From NCBI GenBank assembly GCA_028282245.1, contig JANQIL010000027.1, forward strand, positions 1-64,000: a DNA stretch of 64,000 bases. The letters are read 5' to 3'. The position numbers and the translations under genes were made by a program. Origin of the DNA: Magnetospira sp. (lineage in GTDB: Bacteria; Pseudomonadota; Alphaproteobacteria; Rhodospirillales; Magnetospiraceae). A model generated the notes under the pieces. The model was given only the letters and a program-made list of their open reading frames with translations. It did no database searches and was not told where the DNA came from. Below, one piece after another: positions 41,539-50,687 of this stretch. Positions within the stretch are counted from its first letter, which is position 1, and each line of letters begins with the position of its first letter.

Positions 41539-43289
41539 GCTTCGAAAGGCCCGACGTGGGCGACCTGATGTTCGCGCTCGACGACCTGTGCGGGATCGGC
41601 GACCTGACCGGCTTGCCCGGGTTCGAGGACATGTCCATGGATCTGGTCGGCGCCATCGTCGAGGCGGCGGCGAGGATCGCCGAGGAAGTCCTGGCGCCGC
41701 TCAATTCGGTTGGCGATCTTCAGGGCGCGCGCCTGATCGACGGCCGGGTGGTCACCCCGGACGGCTGGAAGGCGGCCTACGACATCGTGGTCGACGGCGG
41801 CTGGATCGGGCTGCCGTTCGATCCCGCGCACGGTGGGGCCGGGCTGCCCTGGCTGCTCAACACGGCGGTCCAGGAGATGATGCAGGGCGCCAACATGGCG
41901 TTCGCCGTGTGCTCGACCCTGACCCAGGGGGCCGTCGAGGCGATCGCCGCCCATGGGTCCGAGGACCAGAAGGCGCGTTACTTGCCGCCGCTGATCACCG
42001 GCCGCTGGGCCGGCACCATGAACCTGACCGAGGCCCAGGCCGGCTCCGACCTTGGGGCGGTGCGCACCCGGGCGGTGCCGGACGGCGAACGGTACCGTTT
42101 GTTCGGACAGAAGATTTTCATCACCTACGGGGACCACGACCTGACCGAGAACATCCTCCATCTGGTTCTGGCCCGGACCCCGGACGCGCCGCCCGGAGTC
42201 AAGGGCATTTCCCTGTTCCTGGTCCCGAAAATCCGCCTCGACGCACCGGGAGTGCCGAACGACCTGCGTTGCCTCTCGTTGGAGCGCAAGCTGGGCATTC
42301 ACGGCAGCCCGACCGCCGTGATGTCGTTCGGGGAGGCCGACGGCGCGGTTGGGGAGCGCCTAGGCGAGGAAAATCGGGGCCTGGAATACATGTTCATGAT
42401 GATGAATCGATCGCGCCTTGCGGTCGGCCTGCAAGGACTGGCCGTGGCCGACCGGGCGCGCCGGCGGGCTCGCGCCTTCGCCCGCGAGCGGGTGCAGGGA
42501 CGGGCGCCCGGACATGCCGCGCCGGGACCCATCCTGCGCCACCCGGACGTGCGCCGGATGCTGATGGACCTCACGGCGCGGACCCAGGCCATGCGCGCCC
42601 TGGCCTACCGGGCGGCGCGCGCCATCGATCTGGCGGCCCGGCATCCCGACCCGGCGACCCGGGCCGACGCTCGGGCGCGGCTGGATGTCCTGACGCCGAT
42701 CGTCAAGGGCTGGGCGACCGAGGGCGGGGTCGATCTTGCCTCCCTGGCGTTGCAGGTCCACGGCGGCAGCGGGTACATTGAGGAGACGGGGGCGGCGCGG
42801 GATCTGCGCGACGTGCGGATCACGCCGATCTACGAGGGGACCACCGGCATTCAGGCCAACGATCTGGTGGGCCGCAAGCTGCGGCGCGACGGCGGCGCGG
42901 TGGTGCGCCGGATGCTGGACGAGACGCGCGCGGGCCAAGCGCGCCTGGAGGCGCGGCCGGAGCCGGAATTCGCGGCCATTGCCGGACGCCTCGACGACGC
43001 CCTTGCGGCGGCCGAACGGGTGACCGACTGGCTGCTTTCGGAAGCCGGCGCCGATCCACGGCGCGGCGGCGCGGCGTCGGTGGCTTATCTGCATCTCGTG
43101 GCCCTGCTGCTCGGCGGGGCCGAGTTGGCGGAGAGCGCGCGAATCGCCATCGGTCGAGACGGCGCCGCGCGGCGCCTGCGCATCGCGGCGTTCTTCGCGG
43201 CCCGCCACCTGCCGATGGCGGAGGCCCTGGCCACGGCCGCGATCGACGGCGCCTCGGTCGTCGTCGCCTGCGACGACGGGGATTTCTGA
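41535..43289 (+). CDS. Acyl-CoA dehydrogenase, large (about 580-residue) type
   Basis: FAD enzyme oxidising an acyl-CoA at the alpha-beta bond. 584 residues with GLPFDPAHGGAGLPW, TMNLTEAQAGSDLGAVRT, GQKIFITYGDHDL, RSRLAVGLQG, LQVHGGSGYIEETGAARDLRD and the catalytic Glu near 434 in ITPIYEGTTGIQA. The size and the C-terminal extra domain are those of the DmdC/FadE-like group that includes 3-methylmercaptopropionyl-CoA dehydrogenase; the substrate cannot be fixed. Translationally coupled to the PaaY-like gene. Confidence 0.92.
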   Translation: MSFERPDVGDLMFALDDLCGIGDLTGLPGFEDMSMDLVGAIVEAAARIAEEVLAPLNSVGDLQGARLIDGRVVTPDGWKAAYDIVVDGGWIGLPFDPAHGGAGLPWLLNTAVQEMMQGANMAFAVCSTLTQGAVEAIAAHGSEDQKARYLPPLITGRWAGTMNLTEAQAGSDLGAVRTRAVPDGERYRLFGQKIFITYGDHDLTENILHLVLARTPDAPPGVKGISLFLVPKIRLDAPGVPNDLRCLSLERKLGIHGSPTAVMSFGEADGAVGERLGEENRGLEYMFMMMNRSRLAVGLQGLAVADRARRRARAFARERVQGRAPGHAAPGPILRHPDVRRMLMDLTARTQAMRALAYRAARAIDLAARHPDPATRADARARLDVLTPIVKGWATEGGVDLASLALQVHGGSGYIEETGAARDLRDVRITPIYEGTTGIQANDLVGRKLRRDGGAVVRRMLDETRAGQARLEARPEPEFAAIAGRLDDALAAAERVTDWLLSEAGADPRRGGAASVAYLHLVALLLGGAELAESARIAIGRDGAARRLRIAAFFAARHLPMAEALATAAIDGASVVVACDDGDF

Positions 43290-43333
43290 GCCGATCCCCG
43301 ATCGTGGGTTTGACGCCGCCGGTCCGGCGGGGG

Positions 43334-45379
43334 ATGATGAGATGCCCCATTCCGCGCGCCCTTCGACTCATGGACAACCGAGAAGACTTCATCATCTGGC
43401 AGCGCAGCACGCTGGACTCCGTGGTTGGCAGCGAAACCCGCCGCGCGGCGCTGGTTCGCCTCGCCGCGACGATCGAGGAGCGGATGGGAGATTGCAGTTG
43501 CATCTTCTTCACGCCGGAGGATGGCCTGATCGTCGCCGAAGAGAGACATGGCCCGACGATCGGCGATTTCGACTTCTGCCTCCGCGCGGCCCTCGACGGC
43601 GAAACCGCGATCCGCGAGAAACCGGATCTGTCCGAGGGCCTTCGGCGGTTGGGCATGGCGTCCTGCTGGGCCGTTCCGGTGGTTGACGATGACGGCCGGA
43701 CCCTGGGAGCGGTGATCCGTTGCGACCCGAACGCCGGGCCGCCCACCGCCGATGATCTGGCGCAATCCAGGTTGTTCGCCGACCTCGCCTTGGTGGTCAT
43801 CGAGCTTTGGCCGACCGCCGCCAAGCTGAGGATGGGCGGGGACCGCCTGCGATCGCTGTCCGAGCACGTCCCCGGGATGGTCTACGAGGTGCGCATGGCG
43901 CCGGAGGGCGCTCTGAAATTCGATTACGTGAGCAACGGGATACGGGATCTGTTCGGAGTCGACCCCGAGGTCGCGCTACGCGATATTCGAAGTATTCTCG
44001 ACCTGACCCATCCCGACGACGATGCGCGCGTGATGGCGGATGTCGAGCGCTCGCGCGCCACCCTGCAACCTTGGCGATGCACGTTTCGGATCGTGGTCCA
44101 GGGCGTCGTGAAGTGGATTCGCGGGCATTCGGTACCGCGCCGCGAGCCCGACGGCTCGGTCCTGTGGTCTGGGGTCATCGTCGACATTTCGCTGGAAAAG
44201 GCGGTGGAACAGGCGATCGCCCGCGACAAGGAGACCGCCGAGGCGGCGACCCGCGCCAAGACCGATTTCCTGGCCGCCGCGAGCCACGATCTGCGTCAGC
44301 CGCTGCAAGCCCTGCGCCTGATGACCGCCGCCTTGCCGTTGTATCTGGAAGGGCTGGACGGCGACAACCGGACCAAGGCGACGCGCATTCTCGACAACAT
44401 GGAGCGCTCGCTCGATTCGTTGGCCGGGTTGCTGAACTCGGTGCTCGACCTGTCGAAGCTGGACGCCGGGGCGATGCGACCGGAACTCGGCGCGGTTGCG
44501 GCGCGCGATGTGCTGTCGCGGTCCTGCGCCGATGTGCAGGCGGTCGCGGACGCGAAGGATCTGGCCCTGATCGAGGACGACACATCGGTCTACCTGCACA
44601 GCGATCCGGTGCTGCTCAAGCGCATGGTCGACAATCTATTGTCCAACGCCGTTCGCTATACCTCCGAGGGCCGGGTGCTGGTCGGATGCCGGCGGCGCGG
44701 ACCCCTTGCGGCGATCGAGGTCTGGGACAGCGGTCCGGGCATTCCGTCGCGGCAACTCGATTATGTGTTCAAGGAGTTCGCCCAACTGGGGACCGGCGAC
44801 GCGAGGGGTGATCGCGGCCTCGGGTTGGGACTCTCCATCGTGCGCGCGATTGGCCGTCTCCTGGGTCACCGGGTGGAGGTCGAATCGTGGGTTGGAAAGG
44901 GGTCCGTGTTCCGGATCCTGGTGCCGGTCGCGGCGATGCCGGCCGCCGTCGCCGTGTCCGAGACCCCGAAGCCGGCGCCGCCGCGCAACGCCGCGTCGCG
45001 GGCCATTCTGGTGGTGGAGGACGACGCGGCGGCGCGCGAGGCCCTCGGTCTGTATCTGGAGTCGCAGGGCTTCCGGGTGCTGACCGCGGAGTCGCCGGAG
45101 ATGGCCCTGCGCCGCTGCCGGGAGGACGGCTTCGCGCCCGACGTGGTGGTCACCGATTACCGGTTCGAGGGCTTGTCCGATACCGGATTGGACCTGATCA
45201 AGGCGCTGGAGGAGGTTTCTGGCCATGTGGTGCCGGGTGTCGTGGTCACCGGCGACACGTCGCGATACCGGTTGCGTGAATTCCGTGACAGGTCCGTGCG
45301 CCACCTGCACAAGCCCGCCGACTCGGAACACCTCCTGGCGGTCGTGCTCTCGCTCCTGGAGGAGGCGTCCGGCGGCTGA
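43334..45379 (+). CDS. PAS hybrid histidine kinase with C-terminal receiver
   Basis: About 680 residues, no membrane segment, so a cytoplasmic sensor. Order: GAF-like region (about 20-160), PAS/PAC (about 170-290), HisKA with phospho-His in FLAAASHDLRQPLQALR, HATPase (NLLSNAVRYTSEGRV, DSGPGIP, RGLGLGLSIV) and receiver (ILVVEDDAAAREALG, VVTDYRFEG). The HDLRQPLQAL box marks a well-known kinase subgroup. In-frame starts at GTG 43304, ATG 43334/43337 and ATG 43370 compete; GGCGGGGG before 43334 is the best ribosome-binding site. No cognate regulator follows, so the output partner lies elsewhere. Confidence 0.88.
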   Translation: MMRCPIPRALRLMDNREDFIIWQRSTLDSVVGSETRRAALVRLAATIEERMGDCSCIFFTPEDGLIVAEERHGPTIGDFDFCLRAALDGETAIREKPDLSEGLRRLGMASCWAVPVVDDDGRTLGAVIRCDPNAGPPTADDLAQSRLFADLALVVIELWPTAAKLRMGGDRLRSLSEHVPGMVYEVRMAPEGALKFDYVSNGIRDLFGVDPEVALRDIRSILDLTHPDDDARVMADVERSRATLQPWRCTFRIVVQGVVKWIRGHSVPRREPDGSVLWSGVIVDISLEKAVEQAIARDKETAEAATRAKTDFLAAASHDLRQPLQALRLMTAALPLYLEGLDGDNRTKATRILDNMERSLDSLAGLLNSVLDLSKLDAGAMRPELGAVAARDVLSRSCADVQAVADAKDLALIEDDTSVYLHSDPVLLKRMVDNLLSNAVRYTSEGRVLVGCRRRGPLAAIEVWDSGPGIPSRQLDYVFKEFAQLGTGDARGDRGLGLGLSIVRAIGRLLGHRVEVESWVGKGSVFRILVPVAAMPAAVAVSETPKPAPPRNAASRAILVVEDDAAAREALGLYLESQGFRVLTAESPEMALRRCREDGFAPDVVVTDYRFEGLSDTGLDLIKALEEVSGHVVPGVVVTGDTSRYRLREFRDRSVRHLHKPADSEHLLAVVLSLLEEASGG

Positions 45380-45392
45380 TCGGGCGAACGGC

Positions 45393-45426
45393 AAAAAAAG
45401 GGCCCGGCCGATTGTCTGGCCGGGCC
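45393..45426 (-). terminator. Intrinsic terminator of the type I secretion operon
   Basis: On the minus strand a perfect 9-bp GC stem, GGCCCGGCC (45418-45426) with GGCCGGGCC (45401-45409), 8-nt loop, is followed by C and seven T (plus-strand A-run 45393-45399). It lies 80 bp after the HlyD gene stop and 14 bp after the converging kinase gene. Confidence 0.88.
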
Positions 45427-45506
45427 GAAGGACCCCCACATCGTGAGAATCCATCCCTCAGGAGCGAAAGGTTTTTTGAATAATCAGACCTGAATTCCGG
45501 AGCGGT

Positions 45507-46913
45507 TCAGAATTCCCTGCCGGCTCGATGCAGGCTGCGAACCAGCGGCTCGACCAGATAGTCCAGCACGGTGCGTTCGGCGGCGACCAGGAAGACCTCC
45601 GCCTGCATGCCGGGACTCAGCCGCAGGCGACCCAACGAGTCCGCATCGGGAGCGACCCGGCCGATGAAGTAGGCGCGGCCGTTCGCCGGGTCGCTGACCC
45701 GGTCGGCCGAAACCGAGACCAGGGTGCCGTCCAGCGGCGGGGTGGTGCGGGAACTGAACGCGGTCAGGCGGACCTGGGCCGGCATGCCTTCGTGGACGAT
45801 GTCGATGTCGCGCGGATCGATCCGCAGGTCGACCACCAGGGTATCGGTGTCCGGAACCAGATCGAGCAGCGGCTCCCCCGGCCTCACCACGCCGCCCGGC
45901 GTGTGAATGCGCAGGTCGACCACCCGGCCGGCGGTCGGCGCCCGCACCTCGGTGCGCGTCAGGACATCCCGCGCGGCGGCGATCTGTTCGTCCAGCTCGG
46001 CCAGTCTCTCCTGGACCTTGCTCATGTTGTCCGCCACCTGGTTGCGCTGAAGGTCGCGCGGCTGCGCGAGTTGGGCGCGGATTTCCGCCATCGCGTCGCG
46101 GTCGCGCGCGATCCGCGCCGCGTATTCTCCGGCGCTGCCCTTGGTTTCGGCGACGGCGCGCCGCAGTTCCAGCAGCTTGGTTTTTGCCACCAGGCCCTTC
46201 TTGCCCAGAGGTTCCAGAACCTGTTGCTCCTCGCGCAGCAGGGACAGCCGTTCGCGCTGCGCGGCCAATTGCGCCTCGTGGCCCCGGATTTCCTGGCGCA
46301 GCTTGGCCATCCGCTCGCGGAGGATCGTTTCCTGACCGCTCACACGGTCGCGGCGGCTGTGCAGCAGGTCGACCTGGGAAACCAATAGGTCGGCCACGTC
46401 GGATTCCGCGGCCCGGTCGAGAAGTTCGTCGGGAAACACGATCTCGCCGCCGCCGTCGCGTTCGGCGCGCAGGCGCGCCTGCTCCGCCAGGGCCGCCAGG
46501 CGACGCTTGTCGAGGAGTCTGAGGGCCGCTCGCGGCTGCGTGTCGTCGAGACTGACCAGCACCTCGCCGGCCGCCACGCGATCGCCCTCGCCGACGTGGA
46601 CGTGCTTGACGATTCCGCCCTCCAGATGGGCCACTGTCTTGCGGTTGCTTTCCACCCCGACCACGCCCTGGGCGATGGCCGCCGCGTCGAGCCGGGTGAC
46701 CGCCGACCACAACAGGAAGCCGCCGACGAAGCCGCCAACGACCATCCAGCCGGTGATACGCCAGCCGCGCAGGGAGGCGTCCAGCGCGCCGCCATCGCCG
46801 CCGGCCGGCGCGGCCGCCGCCGGTTGCCCGCCAGGCCGGCGGCGCAGGGCCTGCCGCAGCCGGCTGCCCAGTTGGGCCAAGCGATCGGCCATGGGTTTCG
46901 GATCGAATGTCAT
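45507..46913 (-). CDS. Type I secretion membrane fusion protein (HlyD family)
   Basis: 468 residues: cytoplasmic N-terminus, one membrane segment (about 52-70, ITGWMVVGGFVGGFLLWSAV), lipoyl-like beta domain split by a long periplasmic alpha hairpin (about 140-320), and the C-terminal beta domain (VRAPTAGRVVDLRIHTPGGVV, SPGMQAEVFL). It bridges the inner-membrane ABC exporter to an outer-membrane TolC-type channel, which is not in this window. GGGAGG precedes the ATG; it starts one base after the ABC gene stop. Confidence 0.93.
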   Translation of the reverse strand: MTFDPKPMADRLAQLGSRLRQALRRRPGGQPAAAAPAGGDGGALDASLRGWRITGWMVVGGFVGGFLLWSAVTRLDAAAIAQGVVGVESNRKTVAHLEGGIVKHVHVGEGDRVAAGEVLVSLDDTQPRAALRLLDKRRLAALAEQARLRAERDGGGEIVFPDELLDRAAESDVADLLVSQVDLLHSRRDRVSGQETILRERMAKLRQEIRGHEAQLAAQRERLSLLREEQQVLEPLGKKGLVAKTKLLELRRAVAETKGSAGEYAARIARDRDAMAEIRAQLAQPRDLQRNQVADNMSKVQERLAELDEQIAAARDVLTRTEVRAPTAGRVVDLRIHTPGGVVRPGEPLLDLVPDTDTLVVDLRIDPRDIDIVHEGMPAQVRLTAFSSRTTPPLDGTLVSVSADRVSDPANGRAYFIGRVAPDADSLGRLRLSPGMQAEVFLVAAERTVLDYLVEPLVRSLHRAGREF

Positions 46914-46914
46914 G

Positions 46915-48615
46915 TCACTGTCCTCCCGCCGCCACCTGGGCGCCGTTTTGGGTCATCAGCCTCAGGTCGGGCCGGTCGCGCCGCTCGGTGAGTCGCGCGG
47001 TGCCATCGCGCAATGTCAGGATGCGATCGCAACGGGCCAGCAGGCTCGGCCGGTGGGCGATCACGATGACCACCGCGCGCCGCGCCCTGAGCAGGGTGAG
47101 GGCGCGGATCAGGGCGTCGACGCCGTCGCCGTCCATGGTGCTGTAGGGTTCGTCAAGGACCACGAGTTGCGGGTCGCCGAACAGTGCCCGGGCCAGCAGG
47201 ATGCCTTGGCGGAGGCCGGCCGCCAGCGGCGCCGCGCCGCTCTCGACGAGGGTATCGTAGCCCTCGGGCAGGGCCAGGATGCGCCCGTGGACACCGGCCG
47301 CCTCGGCCGCCGCGATCACCGCTTCCGGCGTCGCGCCTGTGAACCGCGCGATGTTGTCGCGCAGGCTGCCCGGATACAGTTCGCCCTGTTGCGGCATGTA
47401 TCCGAGGTGTTGGCGGTCGGCGGCGGTGGACCACGTCCTCATGTCGGCGCCATCGAGGCGCGCGCTGCCCTGGTGTGGCGAGTCGAGACCGAGCATGATC
47501 CGCCCCAGCGCCGTCTTGCCGCTGCCGCTGGGGCCGGTGAGTCCGAGCACCTGGCCCGGCCGCACGCTCAGGGTGATGCCGGCGAATATCGGCGCGTCGG
47601 CGCCGGCCGGAAAGCAGGCGACGCGGTTGAGACGCAGGTCGCCGGTCGGTGCCGGCAATTGCATCCGGTTGCCGGTGTCCCGCGCGTCGATGGCGACGTC
47701 CCGCAGCCTCTTGTAGGCCTCGACCGCCGCCGCCACCTGCCGCCAAAGGCCGATCGCCTGCTCGACCGGGGCCAGGGCGCGGGCGAGAATGATTGACGCC
47801 GCGATCATGGCGCCGGGCGTCAGGGCGCCACCGATGACCAGCCAGGCGGCGAGTCCGAGCATGCCGACCTGTAGCGACAGGCGCACGAAACGGCTGGCCG
47901 CCATCACCGTGCCGGCGCGGTCGGCGGCTTCCGCCTGACCGGACAGCGCCGCTCCATTGGCCGTTGCCCAGCGGTCGGCGAGACCGATCGCGAGGCCGGG
48001 CACCGATCCGGACTCGGCGCTCCGGTTGAGGGCCGCCGCCAGATCGCGACTGCGCAATCCATCGCCCCGCGCGGCGTCCAGGGCTCTTCCCGATAGCCGC
48101 GCGTTCAACCAGGCGAGACCGAACAGGGCCAGGGCGCCGAGCAGGGCGACGCCGCCGAGCGCCGGATGCAACAAGGCGATCAGGCCGACGAACAACGGCA
48201 CCCACGGAGCATCCAGCAGGGCGGTCATCGCCGGACCCGACAGAAATCCGCGCAGCACCTCCAGGTCGCGCAGCCGCGCCGGATCGCGACGGGACGCCGA
48301 CGGGTTGGCCAGGGCGCGCGCCAGCGGCCCCGCGAGACGGGCGTCGAGCAGGCGGCCCAGGCGCACCAGGAGTCTGGACCGGACCAGGTCGAGCGCGGCG
48401 AGGACCAGGAAAGCGACGATCGCGCCGATGGTCAGGACAATCAGGGTGTCGCCGCTGCGGCTGGTCAGCACGCGGTCGAACACCTGGATCATGTAGACCG
48501 GCACCACAAGCGCCAGAAAATTGATCACGAAGCTGAACCCGGCCACGTGGGCAAGGGTTCGGCGGCCGTCGCGCAGGGTTTGGTGGAACGGTATCGGGGG
48601 GGCGTCGGGGATCAT
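46915..48615 (-). CDS. Type I secretion ABC exporter (PrtD-like)
   Basis: 566 residues: six-helix membrane domain (about 1-310) then ATPase. Walker A GPSGSGKTALG and Walker B LVVLDEPYSTMD with the H-loop IAHRPSLL are intact. The ABC signature, normally LSGGQ, reads PLAAGLRQGILLARAL, losing the LSGG sequence, which is unusual. No N-terminal C39 peptidase domain, as expected for an RTX-type exporter. Middle gene of RTX-ABC-HlyD. Confidence 0.92.
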   Translation of the reverse strand: MIPDAPPIPFHQTLRDGRRTLAHVAGFSFVINFLALVVPVYMIQVFDRVLTSRSGDTLIVLTIGAIVAFLVLAALDLVRSRLLVRLGRLLDARLAGPLARALANPSASRRDPARLRDLEVLRGFLSGPAMTALLDAPWVPLFVGLIALLHPALGGVALLGALALFGLAWLNARLSGRALDAARGDGLRSRDLAAALNRSAESGSVPGLAIGLADRWATANGAALSGQAEAADRAGTVMAASRFVRLSLQVGMLGLAAWLVIGGALTPGAMIAASIILARALAPVEQAIGLWRQVAAAVEAYKRLRDVAIDARDTGNRMQLPAPTGDLRLNRVACFPAGADAPIFAGITLSVRPGQVLGLTGPSGSGKTALGRIMLGLDSPHQGSARLDGADMRTWSTAADRQHLGYMPQQGELYPGSLRDNIARFTGATPEAVIAAAEAAGVHGRILALPEGYDTLVESGAAPLAAGLRQGILLARALFGDPQLVVLDEPYSTMDGDGVDALIRALTLLRARRAVVIVIAHRPSLLARCDRILTLRDGTARLTERRDRPDLRLMTQNGAQVAAGGQ

Positions 48616-48638
48616 GGAGTCATCTCCGGATGCGCGGA

Positions 48639-50486
48639 TCAGAAGCTGAAGTCGGCCGCGCCCAGGTCGTCGGTCGCGACTCCGGTGAACGTCACGCGGT
48701 CGCCGCCCCCGAGATCAAGGACGGCGTTGCCATTGGGATCGTCGCCAATGGTCAGATCGGCGAAGCCACTGTATCCATGGTCGGACAGGTCGATCCGGTC
48801 GGCATAGGCGGCGCCGGCCGAGAGAGCCGTGAAATCGGTCACCGTGTCGGCCCCGGTGCCGCGCCGGAACAGGAACACGTCGTTTCCGTTGTTGCCGGTG
48901 AGGGTGTCGTCGCCATCGCCGCCGTCCAGGGTGTCGTCGCCCACGCCGCCGATCAGTCGGTCGACGCCGGCCTCGCCGAACAGGGTGTCGTCGCCGAATC
49001 CGCCATCCAACCGGTCGTCGCCGTCGCCGCCCGACAGCACGTCATCGCCGAATCCGCCGTCCAGGCTGTCGTCGTCGGCCCCGCCCGACAGATTGTCGTC
49101 GCCGAATTCGCCGAACAGGCTGTCCCGGCCGTCGCCGCCGATCAGGGTGTCGTCGTCCCAGCCTCCGTACAGGCGATCGTCGCCGGCCCCGCCGTCGAGC
49201 ACGTCGGCGCGGTCGTAGACGCTGAGGTCCGTGCCGCCGCCATACATCAGGTCGTCACCGTCGCCACCGGTAAGGTGGTCGGCGCCGTCGAGCCCGCTCA
49301 GGGTGTCGTTGCCGGCGCCGCCGTCCAGGGTGTCGGACCCGGCGGTGCCTTCGAGGATGAGATCCTGGGTGCCGGCGATGAACTGATCGAAGGTCAGCGG
49401 GCTGGACGCGTCGGCGCTGGTCGCATACAGGTTGCCGTCCACTTCCAACCGCTCGATGGCGTGCCCGGCATAGAAATCGCTCAGCCGCAGGCTGCCGCCG
49501 TCGGCGAAGTCGAACAGCAGGTCGTCGCCGTCGCGCACCACCGATTGCACCTCGGTCGACGGGTCGAAGCCGTCGAACCGCAGGGTATCGGTGCCGCCCG
49601 AATCGAGAATCAGGTCGGTATCGCCAAGGGCATCGGGACCGATCACGTAGATGTCGTCATCGTCGCCGCCCTCCAGGCGATCGTCTCCGGCGCCGCCGGT
49701 CAGCACGTCGTCGCCGTTGCCACCCATCAAGAGGTCGTTCCCGGCGCCGCCGATCAGCACGTCCTCGTCGTGGCCGCCGATCAGCACGTCGTCGCCGTCG
49801 CCGCCGTCGAGGTGATCCTCGCCCCAGCTTCCGTTCAAGCTGTCGTTGCCACCCAGGCCGTTCAGGGTGTCGTCGCCGAAACTGCCGTCCAGGCTGTCGT
49901 CGCCGCCGGCACCGCTCAGGCTGTCGTCGCCGAACGTGCCGACGAGGGTGACCGGGGCGTCCGCGCCGCCGCCGCCACCCGGATCGGGGTTCGGATCGGC
50001 TGGATCGGCCGGGTCGCCGGACCCCTCGGAGTCGGCCGGCTGCCGCGCGGAGGGCAGCGGTTCCGGGTGTCGCTCTGCGGCTCGGGTCGCCGCGCCGACG
50101 TCGCGTCCCCCGGCGTCGTGGGCGGTCTCGAACATCAGCGGCATCAGATGACCGACGCCGAGGTCGGTCCAGCTCGGTCCCTCGATCCCGCCATCCGGCC
50201 CGTAGCCTTCGGAGAGTCCCCCCAGCAGCGGGCGACGGGAGTCGTAGTCGGACAGTTCGTCGGAAATCCGTTGGAGAATGTCTTCCAGCCGGCCGGTGTC
50301 GAGGTCGCCCGGGTCGCCGGGAATCCCCTCGACCGGCGTTGCCGGATCGGCCGGCGAAACGGTGTCGGTGGCCGCATCGTCGGGCGTCGCCTCGGAATCG
50401 CTCGGCTCGTCCTCGGTCGTCGTCTTGGGCTGAAGGGCGGAGAGCGGATCGACATCGGGCGGAAGGATCGGCGGCACGGTGTTCAT
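48639..50486 (-). CDS. RTX calcium-binding protein, type I secretion substrate
   Basis: 615 residues, very acidic. About 1-185 are low-complexity Asp/Pro/Thr-rich sequence without a recognised domain. Two blocks of GGxGxDxLx nonapeptides follow (about 186-290 and 385-545), the calcium-binding beta roll of RTX proteins, separated by a beta-rich segment (about 290-380, DTLRFDGFDPSTEVQSVV). The C-terminus ending GAADFSF is the uncleaved type I secretion signal type. No enzyme motif is seen and no HlyC-like acyltransferase is present, so a toxin role is not indicated; a surface or adhesive role is possible. Confidence 0.9.
   Translation of the reverse strand: MNTVPPILPPDVDPLSALQPKTTTEDEPSDSEATPDDAATDTVSPADPATPVEGIPGDPGDLDTGRLEDILQRISDELSDYDSRRPLLGGLSEGYGPDGGIEGPSWTDLGVGHLMPLMFETAHDAGGRDVGAATRAAERHPEPLPSARQPADSEGSGDPADPADPNPDPGGGGGADAPVTLVGTFGDDSLSGAGGDDSLDGSFGDDTLNGLGGNDSLNGSWGEDHLDGGDGDDVLIGGHDEDVLIGGAGNDLLMGGNGDDVLTGGAGDDRLEGGDDDDIYVIGPDALGDTDLILDSGGTDTLRFDGFDPSTEVQSVVRDGDDLLFDFADGGSLRLSDFYAGHAIERLEVDGNLYATSADASSPLTFDQFIAGTQDLILEGTAGSDTLDGGAGNDTLSGLDGADHLTGGDGDDLMYGGGTDLSVYDRADVLDGGAGDDRLYGGWDDDTLIGGDGRDSLFGEFGDDNLSGGADDDSLDGGFGDDVLSGGDGDDRLDGGFGDDTLFGEAGVDRLIGGVGDDTLDGGDGDDTLTGNNGNDVFLFRRGTGADTVTDFTALSAGAAYADRIDLSDHGYSGFADLTIGDDPNGNAVLDLGGGDRVTFTGVATDDLGAADFSF
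48870..49930 (-). repeat. RTX nonapeptide-coding repeat region
   Basis: Degenerate 27-bp units coding GGDGDDxLx-type nonapeptides occur in two blocks, about 48870-49345 and 49640-49930. They are coding repeats rather than a CRISPR: spacing is fixed at 9 codons, units vary and the reading frame is continuous. Confidence 0.85.
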
Positions 50487-50687
50487 GGCTTGTCTCCGAC
50501 AGTATTCCGACGATTTAATTTAGCTCGCTCGATATGCGGACCCTAACATTCATGCGTCTGACACTAAAAATAATAATATTTATTCCAATTTCGAGAGCAT
50601 TTTATATTTTTGATTTTGTCGATAATTTAAATAAAATGTCGTTTAAATTTTGTGGGACCGGACGGGTTTTCCGTGTAAGAGGATGCC
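50487..50687. promoter_or_regulatory. AT-rich divergent promoter region, RTX operon and rnd
   Basis: 201 bp, strongly AT-rich (AAAAATAATAATATTTATTCC), between oppositely oriented genes. It should hold the promoters of both. No clear operator was identified. Confidence 0.5.

Noticed and set aside
48870-49930. Regular short repeats resembling a CRISPR array
   Set aside because: Units are adjacent 27-bp coding repeats of an RTX protein in one continuous frame, without spacers.
48639-50486. RTX protein as a cytolytic toxin
   Set aside because: There is no hydrophobic pore-forming region and no HlyC-type activator gene.
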